64,000 nt of DNA from Bacillus sp. FJAT-49736 (GCF_018343615.1 NZ_JAGYPI010000001.1:1072960-1136959); one strand, 5' to 3'. Positions 23,800-32,082 are shown, numbered from the stretch's first letter. The notes: a model not told the origin generated them from the letters alone. Program-made: numbers and translations.

Positions 23800-24453
23800 T
23801 TATGAACGATTCAAATAGTTATTAAAGGAAGTATATTCTACTACGAACCCTAGGTTCACGATTTCCCATAAATATAAGGAAGCAATGGATTGATATGGAG
23901 CCCAATGTTTGCCTTTTTCTTCTAGAAGCTTCTTCCCATCCGTGTCTTTCGAAGCAGAATAAAGCCATTTCCCTCCTCGCTGCAGCCCGATATCCAACAG
24001 GGACAATACATCTAATCTGCCTAGGGAAAAAATAAGAAACATTTCTGCAGTCCAGCGGCCAATACCTTTTATCTCCGTCAAAATTTGAATTACTGTTTCA
24101 TTTCCCATATGGAATAAGTGATCAAATATAATTTCATTTTGTTCGACTTTTTCTGATAGATCCCTTATATAAGATATTTTACGAAAAGAAATTCCGATTT
24201 CCCGTAAGTTCTCATCGGATAAAGAGAGGATATTACTAGGTGATAAATTATGATTCGCCAAGTTCTTCAATCTCTCATTAATAACGGATGCCACTTTAGC
24301 GGATAATTGCTGTCCGACAATGGATCTTAATAATGCCTGATAACAATCATCTCTTCTTACAAGTGGAAGTGGACCAATAATATCGATAAGTTTTTTCATG
24401 AGGGGATCGGCTTGTCCCAGCCTTTCCAGTATGATTTGATTCAATGGTTTCAC
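23800..24453 (-). CDS. DNA-3-methyladenine glycosylase (AlkA-like, HhH-GPD)
   Basis: A 217-residue base-excision repair enzyme without the AlkA N-terminal domain. The helix-hairpin-helix is ILTEIKGIGRWTAEMFLIFS (about residues 125-144) and the catalytic aspartate is in SLLDIGLQRG. LRSIVGQQLSAKVASVIN is the family's QQ(I/L)S motif. It removes alkylated purines. The start is GTG at 24453 next to AAGGA; a TTG three codons later is possible. It is divergent from the phosphotransferase gene at 24555. Confidence 0.88.
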   Translation of the reverse strand: MKPLNQIILERLGQADPLMKKLIDIIGPLPLVRRDDCYQALLRSIVGQQLSAKVASVINERLKNLANHNLSPSNILSLSDENLREIGISFRKISYIRDLSEKVEQNEIIFDHLFHMGNETVIQILTEIKGIGRWTAEMFLIFSLGRLDVLSLLDIGLQRGGKWLYSASKDTDGKKLLEEKGKHWAPYQSIASLYLWEIVNLGFVVEYTSFNNYLNRS

Positions 24454-24554
24454 ATTCCTTACTACGGTAAAATTTTTATTTACATTATCCCATATTTTTA
24501 ATATTGTTATATAGAAAAAATGAACTAATCGGAATTTTGGGATGAGGGAAAGAA

Positions 24555-25358
24555 ATGGAAATAGGGAAGCGAATAGGAAGAGGTAATACAGCAGAGGTTT
24601 TTTTATTAAAAAACAATGAAAATATGGTGCTAAAGCTTTTTCATAAACATATTCCGCATGAGCTAATTGAAAGGGAATATGTAACGAGCAAAATGATCCG
24701 TCAATTGGGTATATCTGCTCCGAATGTAGGTGAATTAATAGAAATAGAGGATAAATGGGGAATAACCTATGAAAGAGTAAACGGAAATAGCTTCACGCAG
24801 CTTATTTCTTCGCAGCCTTTTTCTATTAGAAATAATGCACAAAAATTTGCTGAATTACAGCTATCTTTTCATGGAAAAAGCACTGACCAGCTACCATCAC
24901 AACGTTCACATCTTTCTAGAAATATTAAAGGAACAGAGCTTTTATCCGAAAAGGAAAAACAAATTATATTAGATTACCTGGAACTGCTTCCGGAGGACAA
25001 TAAGGTATGCCATGGTGATTATCATAGTGATAATATCATTATGGTGAATGGAGAAACAAAAATATTGGACTGGATGACGGGAGCATCAGGAAATCCTTGT
25101 GGTGACATAGCAAGAACGATTTTGATTATGAGAGATTCTTATTTGCCCCCTGACATGCCAAAAGCTACTAAATTTATTATCCAAACAGTACGAAAAGCTT
25201 TTGTAAAGTATTATATTAAAGCATATTTGAGATCTTCCAATCTTTCATTTGAAAGTATCGAGAAGTGGTTTTTGCCAGTGATGGCGGCAAGGTTAGTGGA
25301 AGGGATTCCAAAGCCGGAAAAAGAAATGCTGGTTAATAAAATTAGAGCAATGATTTAA
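24555..25358 (+). CDS. Aminoglycoside phosphotransferase/choline kinase-fold protein
   Basis: A 267-residue kinase-like enzyme. The N-lobe has a P-loop-like GRGNTAEVFLL and lysine in MVLKLF; the catalytic loop is VCHGDYHSDNIIM (HGDxHxxN, about residues 151-163) and the metal-binding aspartate is in ILDWMTG. These match the APH family. The substrate could be an antibiotic or a cell metabolite; the family name does not prove resistance. It stands alone with a terminator after it and marks the right edge of the ordinary-chromosome block. Confidence 0.82.
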   Translation: MEIGKRIGRGNTAEVFLLKNNENMVLKLFHKHIPHELIEREYVTSKMIRQLGISAPNVGELIEIEDKWGITYERVNGNSFTQLISSQPFSIRNNAQKFAELQLSFHGKSTDQLPSQRSHLSRNIKGTELLSEKEKQIILDYLELLPEDNKVCHGDYHSDNIIMVNGETKILDWMTGASGNPCGDIARTILIMRDSYLPPDMPKATKFIIQTVRKAFVKYYIKAYLRSSNLSFESIEKWFLPVMAARLVEGIPKPEKEMLVNKIRAMI

Positions 25359-25362
25359 TAGA

Positions 25363-25398
25363 AATGGCCTGGATCAGTACCGGGCCATTTACTTTTAT
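25363..25398 (+). terminator. Rho-independent terminator
   Basis: AATGGCC pairs with GGCCATT around a 13-base loop, followed by TACTTTTAT. A second overlapping pairing GGGCCAT/ATGGCCC is possible. Confidence 0.7.
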
Positions 25399-25444
25399 AA
25401 TGGCCCTGTTTAACGGTGACATTACTCATGTCACTTTATTCTAT

Positions 25445-25880
25445 TGGAGGCCAAGCTCCTAACGGCGTTAAAACAAATGGAAATCACAAATTTCCAAGGT
25501 ATCGTTGAAATGGACTAGACCTATTTCCTGTACTCTGAAAATGGACAAAGAAAGATTAAAGATAGAAAGCCACGCAAACGAGGCGGTTCCGTAAAGAAAC
25601 GTGGCATAAGCAAGTAGCAGGTATGTGTAATGCAGGAAGAGACCGCTACAAGGGTCTATATCACCTCCAGAACGTCAAAAACTACCACCGAAGAATGAAA
25701 GGTTAGATACAACGCTTTACGGCGTGGCGACCAAGTATCTTAACAATTATCTTGCGGGGTTTCAAGTGTTAGAGAGCATCAATCATCAGCTAAATGAGGT
25801 CACATTGACCAATATGATAATAAAGAGCAATTTAATTCCAAATATAGAAACATATGATAAACTCAGTTTATCTAAGTTTA
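25445..25880 (+). pseudogene. Decayed IS1595-family transposase
   Basis: In one frame the segment reads ITNFQGIVEMD, stop, TYFLYSENGQRKIKDRKPRK, then RGGSVKKRGISK, stop, QVCVM, which is the IS1595 DDE core with the catalytic (E)VDET region destroyed by a stop. Further on come HLQNVKNYHRRMKG and GVATKYLNNYLAGFQVLE, the family's C-terminal HxxNV..H and VATKYLxNYLAWFQ motifs. About 100 residues between them are missing. It has two or more stops and a deletion, so it is inactive. No intact inverted repeats were seen. Confidence 0.82.
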
Positions 25881-25901
25881 CTGTATAAAATTTATTTTTT
25901 T

Positions 25902-25930
25902 ATTCAACTAACGGGGCAAGTTAGTTGAAT
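25902..25930. repeat. Dispersed hairpin repeat, best copy (G)
   Basis: ATTCAACTAAC and GTTAGTTGAAT are perfect 11-bp inverted arms around a 7-base GGGGCAA centre. It defines the family found elsewhere in the two accessory blocks, and sits between the IS1595 remnant and the recombinase remnant. Confidence 0.85.
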
Positions 25931-25947
25931 AGTGCTATCTAACTTAT

Positions 25948-25973
25948 ATTCAACAATCGGGCCAGATTGTGGA
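25948..25973. repeat. Dispersed hairpin repeat, variant copy H
   Basis: ATTCAACAATC then GGGCCA then GATTGTGGA. The arms CAATC/GATTG pair, and the spacing matches copy G, but the arms differ from the main group. GGCCAGATTGTTTAGGA at 26241-26257 looks like a second half-copy of this variant. Confidence 0.5.
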
Positions 25974-26032
25974 GCATCTCCTTTACAGAAATTAGATCTC
26001 TTTGCAAAATTTCAAAGGAGATTGTGAAATGA

Positions 26033-26145
26033 TTGACAACCGGTGCTCCTTTAGAAGTGATTCAAAGTCTTCTTGGGCATGAAAAGGGCGAGACTACAAG
26101 AATTATGCTTATCTTAGTGGAAAATTAAGACATGATTTTTACAGC
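26033..26145 (+). pseudogene. C-terminal remnant of a tyrosine recombinase/integrase
   Basis: LTTGAPLEVIQSLLGHEKGE followed by TTRI, then after a frameshift YAYLSGKLRHDFY. This is the tail of an XerC/D-like or phage-type integrase: LGHxxxxTT carries the catalytic histidine and the tyrosine nucleophile lies in the RIYAYLSG context. Everything upstream, including the RKHR core arginines, is missing. It lies between variant copies of the dispersed hairpin repeat, which suggests a lost integration system. Confidence 0.72.
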
Positions 26146-26257
26146 AATATTTTTAGTGATTGTGCTTTTTGCATGCAATGTATTTTCAATATTACCTTTT
26201 ATGCTAAAATTAAGTAAACAATTAGTATCTATTCATGAATTTGGCCAGATTGTTTAG
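26132..26257 (+). CDS. Small hydrophobic protein, 41 residues, probably truncated
   Basis: A frame starting MIFTAIFLVIVLFACNVFSI encodes one membrane helix, then FMLKLSKQLVSIHEFGQIV. The last seven codons lie in a half-copy of the hairpin repeat variant (GGCCAGATTGTT), so the original C-terminus may have been replaced by recombination at that site. There is no good ribosome site. It overlaps the recombinase remnant in another frame. Confidence 0.35.
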   Translation: MIFTAIFLVIVLFACNVFSILPFMLKLSKQLVSIHEFGQIV

Positions 26258-26371
26258 GACTGTTTTCTGTACAATTAAGGAATAACAGATGTAATAAAAT
26301 CAGCAATTCCGAATGAAACGAAAATGAAGATTTACATACTAATTGAGGGCTAACCTATGGGAGGAAGTAAC

Positions 26372-26944
26372 ATGAATATTCAAAAAGTTTTCGCGGGTTT
26401 TCCAGTATTGGAATCTACGAATCTGATATTAAAAAAAATCGAAGAGGTACACTTACAAGAATTATATTCGATCTACGACAATGACAAAGTATTCAAATAT
26501 TGCGGAATGATTCCAAGACATAACTTACAAACGGTAAGTAAGATGATTGGTCATTTTGATAAGGATTACGATAAAAAAAGAAGAGTCAAGTGGGGTATCT
26601 TTCAGAAGAATCAAAGTAATAAATTGGTTGGAATTTTGGAATCAATGGACTTTAACCAAAAAGTGAATATGGTAACTATTGGTTATTATTTGGCGGAAGA
26701 TTTTTGGGGTAAGGGCATTGCAACTGAATCCGTTCATACGTTAGTAAAATTTTTATTTGAAGAAGTTAATATTAACAGAATTCAAGCAGAGGTGATGCCT
26801 GCAAACGAGATTTCAAAGAAAGTCCTCTTGAAAAACGGATTTATGAAAGAAGGATTGTTAAGACAAGCTTCTTTATGGTCAGACAAAGGAGTTGTTGATT
26901 TAGAAATATACAGCATACTTAAAGAGGAATACACGAATAATTAA
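26372..26944 (+). CDS. GNAT acetyltransferase, RimJ/RimL type
   Basis: A 190-residue cytosolic acetyltransferase. STNLILKKIEEVHLQELYSI is the family start, and the acetyl-CoA loop is YLAEDFWGKGIATESVHTLV (residues about 112-131). The C-terminal block is NEISKKVLLKNGFMKEGLLR. GGGAGGAAG stands before ATG 26372. It is only a distant relative of the GNAT at 7606-8190. Acceptor unknown. It occupies an accessory block as a single gene. Confidence 0.83.
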   Translation: MNIQKVFAGFPVLESTNLILKKIEEVHLQELYSIYDNDKVFKYCGMIPRHNLQTVSKMIGHFDKDYDKKRRVKWGIFQKNQSNKLVGILESMDFNQKVNMVTIGYYLAEDFWGKGIATESVHTLVKFLFEEVNINRIQAEVMPANEISKKVLLKNGFMKEGLLRQASLWSDKGVVDLEIYSILKEEYTNN

Positions 26945-27120
26945 ATTTTTTAATCCATCCTCTCTTGGACGGGCTTATATGTTTTAAAGAATAGAAAGTT
27001 TTTTGCATTAGTTTATTTTCATAGAACGAACGTTATTGGACCATCCCTTTTGTATCACGTTTTCAGCCTTAGCGTACAATATTTCCGTTTATATTAATCA
27101 TCCATAACGGATGACTTTAC

Positions 27121-27146
27121 AGTATTCAACAAACGGGCGCTATGAT
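27121..27146. repeat. Dispersed hairpin repeat, variant copy J
   Basis: TATTCAACAAACGGGCGCTA with a partial right arm (ATGATGGAA). It sits exactly where GrpB homology stops. Confidence 0.4.
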
Positions 27147-27149
27147 GGA

Positions 27150-27329
27150 ATAAGCGTCTTAATATTTTTTTGGGATTATATAAATTCAAACGGAGAGGCA
27201 AGAAAACAATATAATAATTTGAAAATGGCATTTTTGAATAACAAAAATGGGCGGATAAATGAATACACCGACTATAAGGAACAATTTGTACAAGGAATTT
27301 ATAACCAGAGGAAACAAATGCTAGATTAA
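27150..27329 (+). pseudogene. C-terminal fragment of a GrpB-family (UPF0157) protein
   Basis: FFWDYINSNGEARKQYNNLK followed by MAFLN and EYTDYKEQFVQGIY is the conserved end of GrpB-type nucleotidyltransferase-fold proteins (RDYLxxNPEARxxYxxLK, YTxxKxxFI). Residues before it are not GrpB-like. The open frame extends back to 27111 but there it runs through hairpin-repeat sequence (TATTCAACAAACGGGCGC). The gene therefore seems cut at the repeat, with its N-terminal two-thirds gone. Confidence 0.65.
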
Positions 27330-27332
27330 CGG

Positions 27333-27366
27333 AGCTGAATAATATAGATATTTCAGCTTTTTTGTT
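27333..27366 (+). terminator. Rho-independent terminator
   Basis: AGCTGAA and TTCAGCT form a 7-bp stem followed by TTTTTTG, after the GrpB fragment. Confidence 0.75.
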
Positions 27367-27395
27367 GTGCTAAAAGGGCAGGTTATTTTAACAAT
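27367..27395. repeat. Dispersed hairpin repeat, copy K
   Basis: GTGCTAAAAGGGCAGGTTATTTTAAC follows the terminator directly, in the same order as at 810-862 and 4069-4127. Confidence 0.55.
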
Positions 27396-27468
27396 GATTA
27401 TACTTACGGACTTAAAAAATGTCTTCAAAACAGAAATAAGGAATCGCTGTTTCGATTCCTTATTTTTG

Positions 27469-28980
27469 CTATTTATTTGCTTTATTTATGACACTAAGTG
27501 AATTGTTAAGAGCTGTTTTGCACTTGTTGGCATTATGGTTGGATGAGCGAACCGATGCTAATACTATGTCAATCGTTCCATCAATTTTCGTCCAAGTAGT
27601 ACCATCGATTTTCCTAAGTCTTGGCTCCGATGAATCCCATTTAGTTTCTAAAACGTCTGCTTCTTGTTTTATGGAAGCAAAATCATTGGAGTTTATATTC
27701 TTTAACATATCATTTTCAATAGTGGAAAATTCCGTCAATTGTCCACTTAATGTTGTTGATGAACTAATTTTTGATCCTGATTTATTTGCACCGTTTAATA
27801 CACTCAGTGAATTACTTAGTGCAGTTTTTGATTTATTGACATCAGGATTGGATGAACGAACTGATGCTAATACTATGTCAATGGTTCCATCAATTTTCGT
27901 CCAAGTAGTCCCATTGATTTTCCTTAGCTTGGCTTCCGATGAATCCCATTGAGTTTCTAAATTGTCTGCTCCTTTTTTAGCAGCGGTAAAGTTATTTGAG
28001 TTTACATTCTTTAACATATCATTTTCAATTGTAACAAAACCGGTTAATTGTCCACCTAATGTAGCTTGTGAATCAATGGTTTCCGATACAATACTATTAC
28101 TGCGCCATGTATAACCTCCTATTCCAACTACCAAGAAAATACATAGGGTCACAATAGTTTGTGTCAAAACGTTTTTCTTGATTACATTTGTTTTATTTGT
28201 TTCTGTTGTTTCAATTTTTCTATTTATATCAATTTTTGTAACGGCAAGAAAAACGATTATCGCCAAGATGGCTACAAGAAAAATAACACTCGTTACGGTT
28301 GTTCCCAAACCTAAACCACCATTAACTTTTGGCTGGGATAAGTAATCTCCTAATGAAGCTCCGAGTGGACGAGTAAGAATATACGCAATCCAAAAAGATA
28401 AAATTCCATCAAGTTTCATTTTAAATGCTAAGAAGATACAACCTATGATAAGGATAACCGTTATTCCTGTTTTAAAATAGCCGAAACCTAGTTGTTCGGA
28501 AAATAAATCTCCGACTGCTGTTCCAAGGGCAAAGGTGAAAAGAATGGTTAGCCAATAGAAAAGTTCTCGTTTTCTTGTGAAAATGGAGTGTATCGAAAGT
28601 GTTTTTTCGCTAAGATACCAAAAAAGAAAAGTTAATCCTAACAAAACAGAGAAAAAAGCTGTACTAAACTCAAGAGGTATTCCCATTCCGTCTGTCACAT
28701 TATCCGTTACTAATGTTCCAAATACGCTTATAAGGACAACGGTTGTCCAATAAATGGCAGGAACGTATTTAGTTGTTCTGAATTGAAAAAACAATATTAT
28801 AAAAAACGCTACCCCCATAAGAATGGTAGTAAGAGTTAACCCAAACCCAAGGTTAAAATTTAGGAAATCTGCAAATGTTTCTCCGACCGTTGTACATAAA
28901 ATTTTGATTATCCAGAAGAAAATAGTGACTTCTGGTACCTTATTAAGTAAAACTTTTAATTTACTTTGGTTATCTTGCAT
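27469..28980 (-). CDS. Polytopic membrane protein (COG4705-like) with a duplicated C-terminal domain
   Basis: A 503-residue protein. Residues 1-265 hold about nine helices with three related motifs, TTVGETFADFLN, TAVGDLFSEQLG and ASLGDYLSQP, each followed by a glycine-rich segment; this internal repetition is typical of the COG4705-type membrane family. A single helix near 283-303 then leads to an extracytoplasmic region with two near-identical copies (about 86 residues each) of GQLT.F.TIENDMLKN, DSSE.(K/R)LRKI.GTTWTKI and DGTIDIVLASVRSSN. The DNA is duplicated likewise (27480-27650 against 27790-27965). Function unknown; transport is possible. It is flanked by hairpin repeats. Confidence 0.75.
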   Translation of the reverse strand: MQDNQSKLKVLLNKVPEVTIFFWIIKILCTTVGETFADFLNFNLGFGLTLTTILMGVAFFIILFFQFRTTKYVPAIYWTTVVLISVFGTLVTDNVTDGMGIPLEFSTAFFSVLLGLTFLFWYLSEKTLSIHSIFTRKRELFYWLTILFTFALGTAVGDLFSEQLGFGYFKTGITVILIIGCIFLAFKMKLDGILSFWIAYILTRPLGASLGDYLSQPKVNGGLGLGTTVTSVIFLVAILAIIVFLAVTKIDINRKIETTETNKTNVIKKNVLTQTIVTLCIFLVVGIGGYTWRSNSIVSETIDSQATLGGQLTGFVTIENDMLKNVNSNNFTAAKKGADNLETQWDSSEAKLRKINGTTWTKIDGTIDIVLASVRSSNPDVNKSKTALSNSLSVLNGANKSGSKISSSTTLSGQLTEFSTIENDMLKNINSNDFASIKQEADVLETKWDSSEPRLRKIDGTTWTKIDGTIDIVLASVRSSNHNANKCKTALNNSLSVINKANK

Positions 28981-29303
28981 ACATATTTCCTTTCTTTGTG
29001 TTGGCTTCCAACAACATTATTTTTTTGCTTCAATAAATAAGGAAAACTTTGTTCACTCTATTGTAGTCACTATAAATTTTAGAATTCAAAATAGTTTCTA
29101 GACGCATATTTAACAATTGGGGAACTATGGGATACAGATAGCCTCTTAATTTTTTATCCAAAACCACCTCGATCTTAATATAATTTTTAAAGAAAGACAT
29201 TAAAATAGACTAATACATAAAAGGAAAAGTTCAAATCTATTTAAGGAGTATGAAATACTAATTTAATATCTATGAGGATCAATGCTTTTTTAGTTGAAGT
29301 TTC

Positions 29304-29335
29304 TATTGTACGAAAGGGGCAGGTTAGTTTAACAA
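29304..29335. repeat. Dispersed hairpin repeat, copy L
   Basis: The core is ACGAAAGGGGCAGGTTAGTT followed by TAAC. It lies 50 bp before the gene at 29386. Confidence 0.6.
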
Positions 29336-29385
29336 GTACAGCTGATAAAATAGCAATATAAGATTCCCAAAAAGGGGTAGGTATT

Positions 29386-29712
29386 ATGGAGAATTTTCCG
29401 TTGCTAATTGATGTTTTACCTCAACTCGCAAACAAAATTAGAGACTACTTTATTGGTAAAATGGAATTTGAATTAGCAAATCAAATTGATAATTTGCAAA
29501 TAAAAGAACTTTGCGATTGCGGTGACCCAGATTGTGGTTCATTTTATCTTTCTCAGTATGTTGAAACTGAGGATAAACTTGAAGGATTTTCATTTGAAGG
29601 AATAGGAACCATCGAAGTTTATGAAGGTAAAATCGGCTTTATTGAAATTTTTCCAAGTAATTTTGGTTATCAAATACGTTCAATATTAAAGCAAACTAAT
29701 TTACTTTATTAA
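29386..29712 (+). CDS. Hypothetical protein with a CDCGDPDCGSFY motif
   Basis: A 108-residue acidic protein. Residues 43-54 (CDCGDPDCGSFY) hold four cysteines in a knuckle-like arrangement that could bind zinc. The N-terminal half is helical (VLPQLANKIRDYFIGKMEFE) and the rest beta-rich (EGFSFEGIGTIEVYEGKIGF). This CGxxxCGSF pattern occurs in uncharacterised bacterial proteins. GGGGTAGG precedes the ATG. The gene stands between hairpin-repeat copy L and an IS3 element. Confidence 0.6.
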   Translation: MENFPLLIDVLPQLANKIRDYFIGKMEFELANQIDNLQIKELCDCGDPDCGSFYLSQYVETEDKLEGFSFEGIGTIEVYEGKIGFIEIFPSNFGYQIRSILKQTNLLY

Positions 29713-29810
29713 GCTAATAGGTGCTATTGTTAAGCTAGGTGGTGCTAGTATAGTTCCGTGGACACAACTTAGTTAAGTGCTAAAATAGAACAACGAAAGG
29801 TTGTGTCCAT

Positions 29811-30089
29811 ATGGGAAACAAAAATACAGGCAAAAAATATAATGAAGATTTTAAAAAAATGGTCGTTGATTTATATAACTCTGGTAACTCAGCTAAAGAT
29901 TTAAGTAGCGAATATGGCGTTTCTGAAGTAACTATTTATACATGGATTAAGAAGTTTTCACCTATGGAAACAGAGGATGGAACATCAATTACCTCTGATG
30001 AGATTGCCAAAATGAAAAAAGAAATGCTCCGTCTCCAGGAAGAAAATGAAATCTTAAAAAAGGCTATGGCCATATTTGCGAAAAAGTAA
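29811..30089 (+). CDS. IS3 transposase OrfA
   Basis: A 92-residue DNA-binding subunit with a helix-turn-helix (SAKDLSSEYGVSEVTIYTWI) and a leucine-zipper end (IAKMKKEMLRLQEENEILKK). The slippery heptamer A AAA AAG lies at 30056-30062. Slipping back one base opens directly into orfB without a stop (KKGYGHICEK..VKTTELIKV), giving the usual OrfAB fusion transposase. Confidence 0.92.
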   Translation: MGNKNTGKKYNEDFKKMVVDLYNSGNSAKDLSSEYGVSEVTIYTWIKKFSPMETEDGTSITSDEIAKMKKEMLRLQEENEILKKAMAIFAKK

Positions 30090-30100
30090 AAACAACTGAG

Positions 30101-30961
30101 TTGATAAAAGTAATTGTAGATCTTCAAGACCAACATGACACACAAACACTGTGTGGTGTACTTGGTATTGCCAAAAGCACCTTTTACCAGTCATTCAAAA
30201 AAACAGAGTCTAACCGTGAACGTGAGAACAAACAACTAACGAAAAGAATCAAAGAGATTTATAGAGAAAGTAAAATGCGTTACGGCGCGCCTAAAATTCA
30301 CAACCTCCTAGAAAAAGAAGGATATAATGTGAGTGTGAAGCGTGTACAACGGTTAATGAAGGCCGCTGGCCTTTTCTCCATTGTAAAGAAGAAATTTCGT
30401 CCTCAATCTAGTAAAACGAAGGTGATGGAGCGTGAAAACCTGCTAGATCAAGACTTTACTACCTCTACTATCAATGAAAAATGGGTTGCTGATATCACAT
30501 ATATAAACACGCTGAGAGACGGTTGGTGTTATCTTGCTTCCGTCATGGATTTGCATTCTAAAAAAATCGTTGGATATTCATTTGGACGTAAAATGACGAC
30601 TGATTTGGTAATAAGTGCTTTAAATAATGCTTTGGATACTCAACATACAAGAGAAGGGTTAATCCTGCATTCCGATTTAGGTTCCCAGTATACCAGTGAA
30701 GATTTTCAAAAGCTTTGCGAAACAAGAAAGATAAAACAATCCTTCAGTAAAAAGGGCTGCCCATATGATAATGCCTGTATAGAATCATTTCATGCCATTT
30801 TAAAGAAGGAAGAAGTCAATCATGTTACCTATTTAGACTACAAAACTGCGAATCTAGCAATATTTCAATTTATCGAAGGTTGGTATAACCGTAAAAGAAT
30901 TCACAGTGGTTTAGACTACAAAACACCACAAGATATTGAAGATCAAACAAAAACAGCATAA
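30101..30961 (+). CDS. IS3 transposase OrfB (rve catalytic domain)
   Basis: A catalytic subunit of 286 residues if read from TTG 30101, but most likely made as the frameshift fusion with OrfA. An HTH_21 segment (MRYGAPKIHNLLEKEGYNVS) is followed by the DDE integrase core: WVADITYI (D), LHSDLGSQYTS (D) and DNACIESFHAILKKE (E). GWYNRKRIHSGLDYKTP is the typical end. All catalytic residues are intact, so it may be active. Confidence 0.93.
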   Translation: MIKVIVDLQDQHDTQTLCGVLGIAKSTFYQSFKKTESNRERENKQLTKRIKEIYRESKMRYGAPKIHNLLEKEGYNVSVKRVQRLMKAAGLFSIVKKKFRPQSSKTKVMERENLLDQDFTTSTINEKWVADITYINTLRDGWCYLASVMDLHSKKIVGYSFGRKMTTDLVISALNNALDTQHTREGLILHSDLGSQYTSEDFQKLCETRKIKQSFSKKGCPYDNACIESFHAILKKEEVNHVTYLDYKTANLAIFQFIEGWYNRKRIHSGLDYKTPQDIEDQTKTA

Positions 30962-31202
30962 AGCTTGTGCAGCTCAAACCTAGCTGGATATCCACCGCAC
31001 TCATGGTTTTACATGGAGTGGAGGGCATGATAGCTTTGATGGCATTGCCAAGTTTTATGAAAGCTGGCTTATTGGCTGGAAAGTCATACCCGCAGAGGCT
31101 CCATGTCAAACTAGCACGATACAAACAGCTTACATCTTAATAATCACAAAGACTTAACTTTTTTGTGTCCAAGATATTGACTCAAATCCAAGGGGTGTTT
31201 AA

Positions 31203-31388
31203 TTGAAACAATTCGATGCAGTTAAAATTACAAAAGATAATCCTATTGAAGGTATTTATAAAGGGCAAATTGGTTCAATTTTAGAAGTTTACGATGATAA
31301 TCACTTCGAAGTAGAGATAAGTGATAGTAATGGAATAACGATATTCTTAGGTGCATTATCACGAGATTTTCTTGAGGTTGTTGTTTAA
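31203..31388 (+). CDS. DUF4926 domain protein
   Basis: A 61-residue single-domain protein starting at TTG with AGGGGTG 7 bases ahead. FDAVKITKDNPIEGIYKGQI followed by GSILEVYDDNHFEVEISDSN and GITIF matches DUF4926, an SH3-like barrel often found in toxin-antitoxin or polymorphic-toxin neighbourhoods and near transposons. It lies between the IS3 right end and composite repeat M, so it is a single-gene unit. No partner gene is adjacent. Confidence 0.7.
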   Translation: MKQFDAVKITKDNPIEGIYKGQIGSILEVYDDNHFEVEISDSNGITIFLGALSRDFLEVVV

Positions 31389-31472
31389 CAAACGGGGGCA
31401 AGAGTTGAAGATTCAATGTTGATCAGCAACTCTTTTTTCTTATTCGACTAACGGGGCAGTTTAGTTTAACAA
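31388..31472. repeat. Dispersed hairpin repeat, composite copy M with internal terminator
   Basis: The first half, AACGGGGGCAAGAGTTGAAG, begins at the DUF4926 stop. A terminator (GAGTTG with CAACTC, then TTTTTT) follows, and the second half is TTATTCGACTAACGGGGCAG then TTTAGTTTAAC. The layout equals 4805-4880 and 33716-33792. Confidence 0.7.
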
Positions 31473-31638
31473 TAAATTATTGAATACTGAAACTTTTTTA
31501 AAAATATTCCGTATAATCGAGAGGGATCTTTTCTGGCAATTTAAAATAGTTGATACAGTTAATTACTTTATTGCCATAGACAATTTATGTGTCTTCATAT
31601 ACTAAAAAGCAGTTTGATAGAATCAGGTGAAAACAATA

Positions 31639-32082
31639 ATGTATAACAATATTATGACAAAAGTTAAAAAATTATTAGCCTTTTTATTTATTGCAAGCAT
31701 CCTTGTTGGTGTTTCATATCTTATTGTGTTCAAAGTTTCATTTTTACCAAATGGATATGAAATTGAAGCAAAACAAAAAGATAGTGTATCGCTAATATCA
31801 TTCAATTTGTTAGGGAACGAGAAAGAAATAATCACTCAATCCTTTTCTGAAAATGACGCTTGGAAGATTGATTATATTGAATATGAAGTGAATAGACAGA
31901 AGGACTCATTATGGATGTTGTTTTCTTTTGTAACTATATCAATAGTTTTATTCGTTTATAAGGTTCGTAACGGATTGAAATTATGGAAAGCAATCTTAGA
32001 AAGTCACATTATTTTTTCTGCTTTGTTACCGTTACCTCAACTTATTAACTCATTGAATAGGATATTTGATTTAATTTCCTGA
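31639..32082 (+). CDS. Hypothetical membrane protein
   Basis: A 147-residue protein with helices near residues 11-32 (LLAFLFIASILVGVSYLIVF), 93-110 (LWMLFSFVTISIVLFVY) and possibly 122-140 (HIIFSALLPLPQLI). A loop of about 60 residues between the first two (PNGYEIEAKQKDSVSLISFN) is probably extracytoplasmic. The start is ATG 31639 after CAGGTG; a GTG at 31627 is an alternative. The stop codon overlaps the first base of a hairpin-repeat copy. No function recognised. Confidence 0.6.
   Translation: MYNNIMTKVKKLLAFLFIASILVGVSYLIVFKVSFLPNGYEIEAKQKDSVSLISFNLLGNEKEIITQSFSENDAWKIDYIEYEVNRQKDSLWMLFSFVTISIVLFVYKVRNGLKLWKAILESHIIFSALLPLPQLINSLNRIFDLIS

Larger units (their letters stand above)
29759..31171 (+). 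mobile_element. Complete IS3-family element (1413 bp)
   Basis: The terminal inverted repeats start TGGACACAACTTAGTTAAG and end CTTAACTTTTTTGTGTCCA. It contains orfA and orfB with a slippery site and a 210-bp non-coding tail. No clear target duplication is visible (CCG left, AGA right), so the present flanks may result from recombination with the other copy at the window start. Confidence 0.9.

Noticed and set aside
24555-25358. Aminoglycoside resistance gene
   Set aside because: Kinase motifs are clear but the fold is shared by many metabolic kinases, so resistance cannot be claimed.
27111-27329. Complete 72-residue gene
   Set aside because: The first codons are hairpin-repeat sequence and only the C-terminal GrpB part is protein-like, so I call it a fragment.
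27488-27952. Plus-strand frame of 154 codons
   Set aside because: It is antisense to the duplicated C-terminal domain of the minus-strand membrane protein; its repetition mirrors that gene.
29759-31171. Target-site duplication of the complete IS3
   Set aside because: The bases on either side (CCG and AGA) do not match, so no duplication can be claimed.
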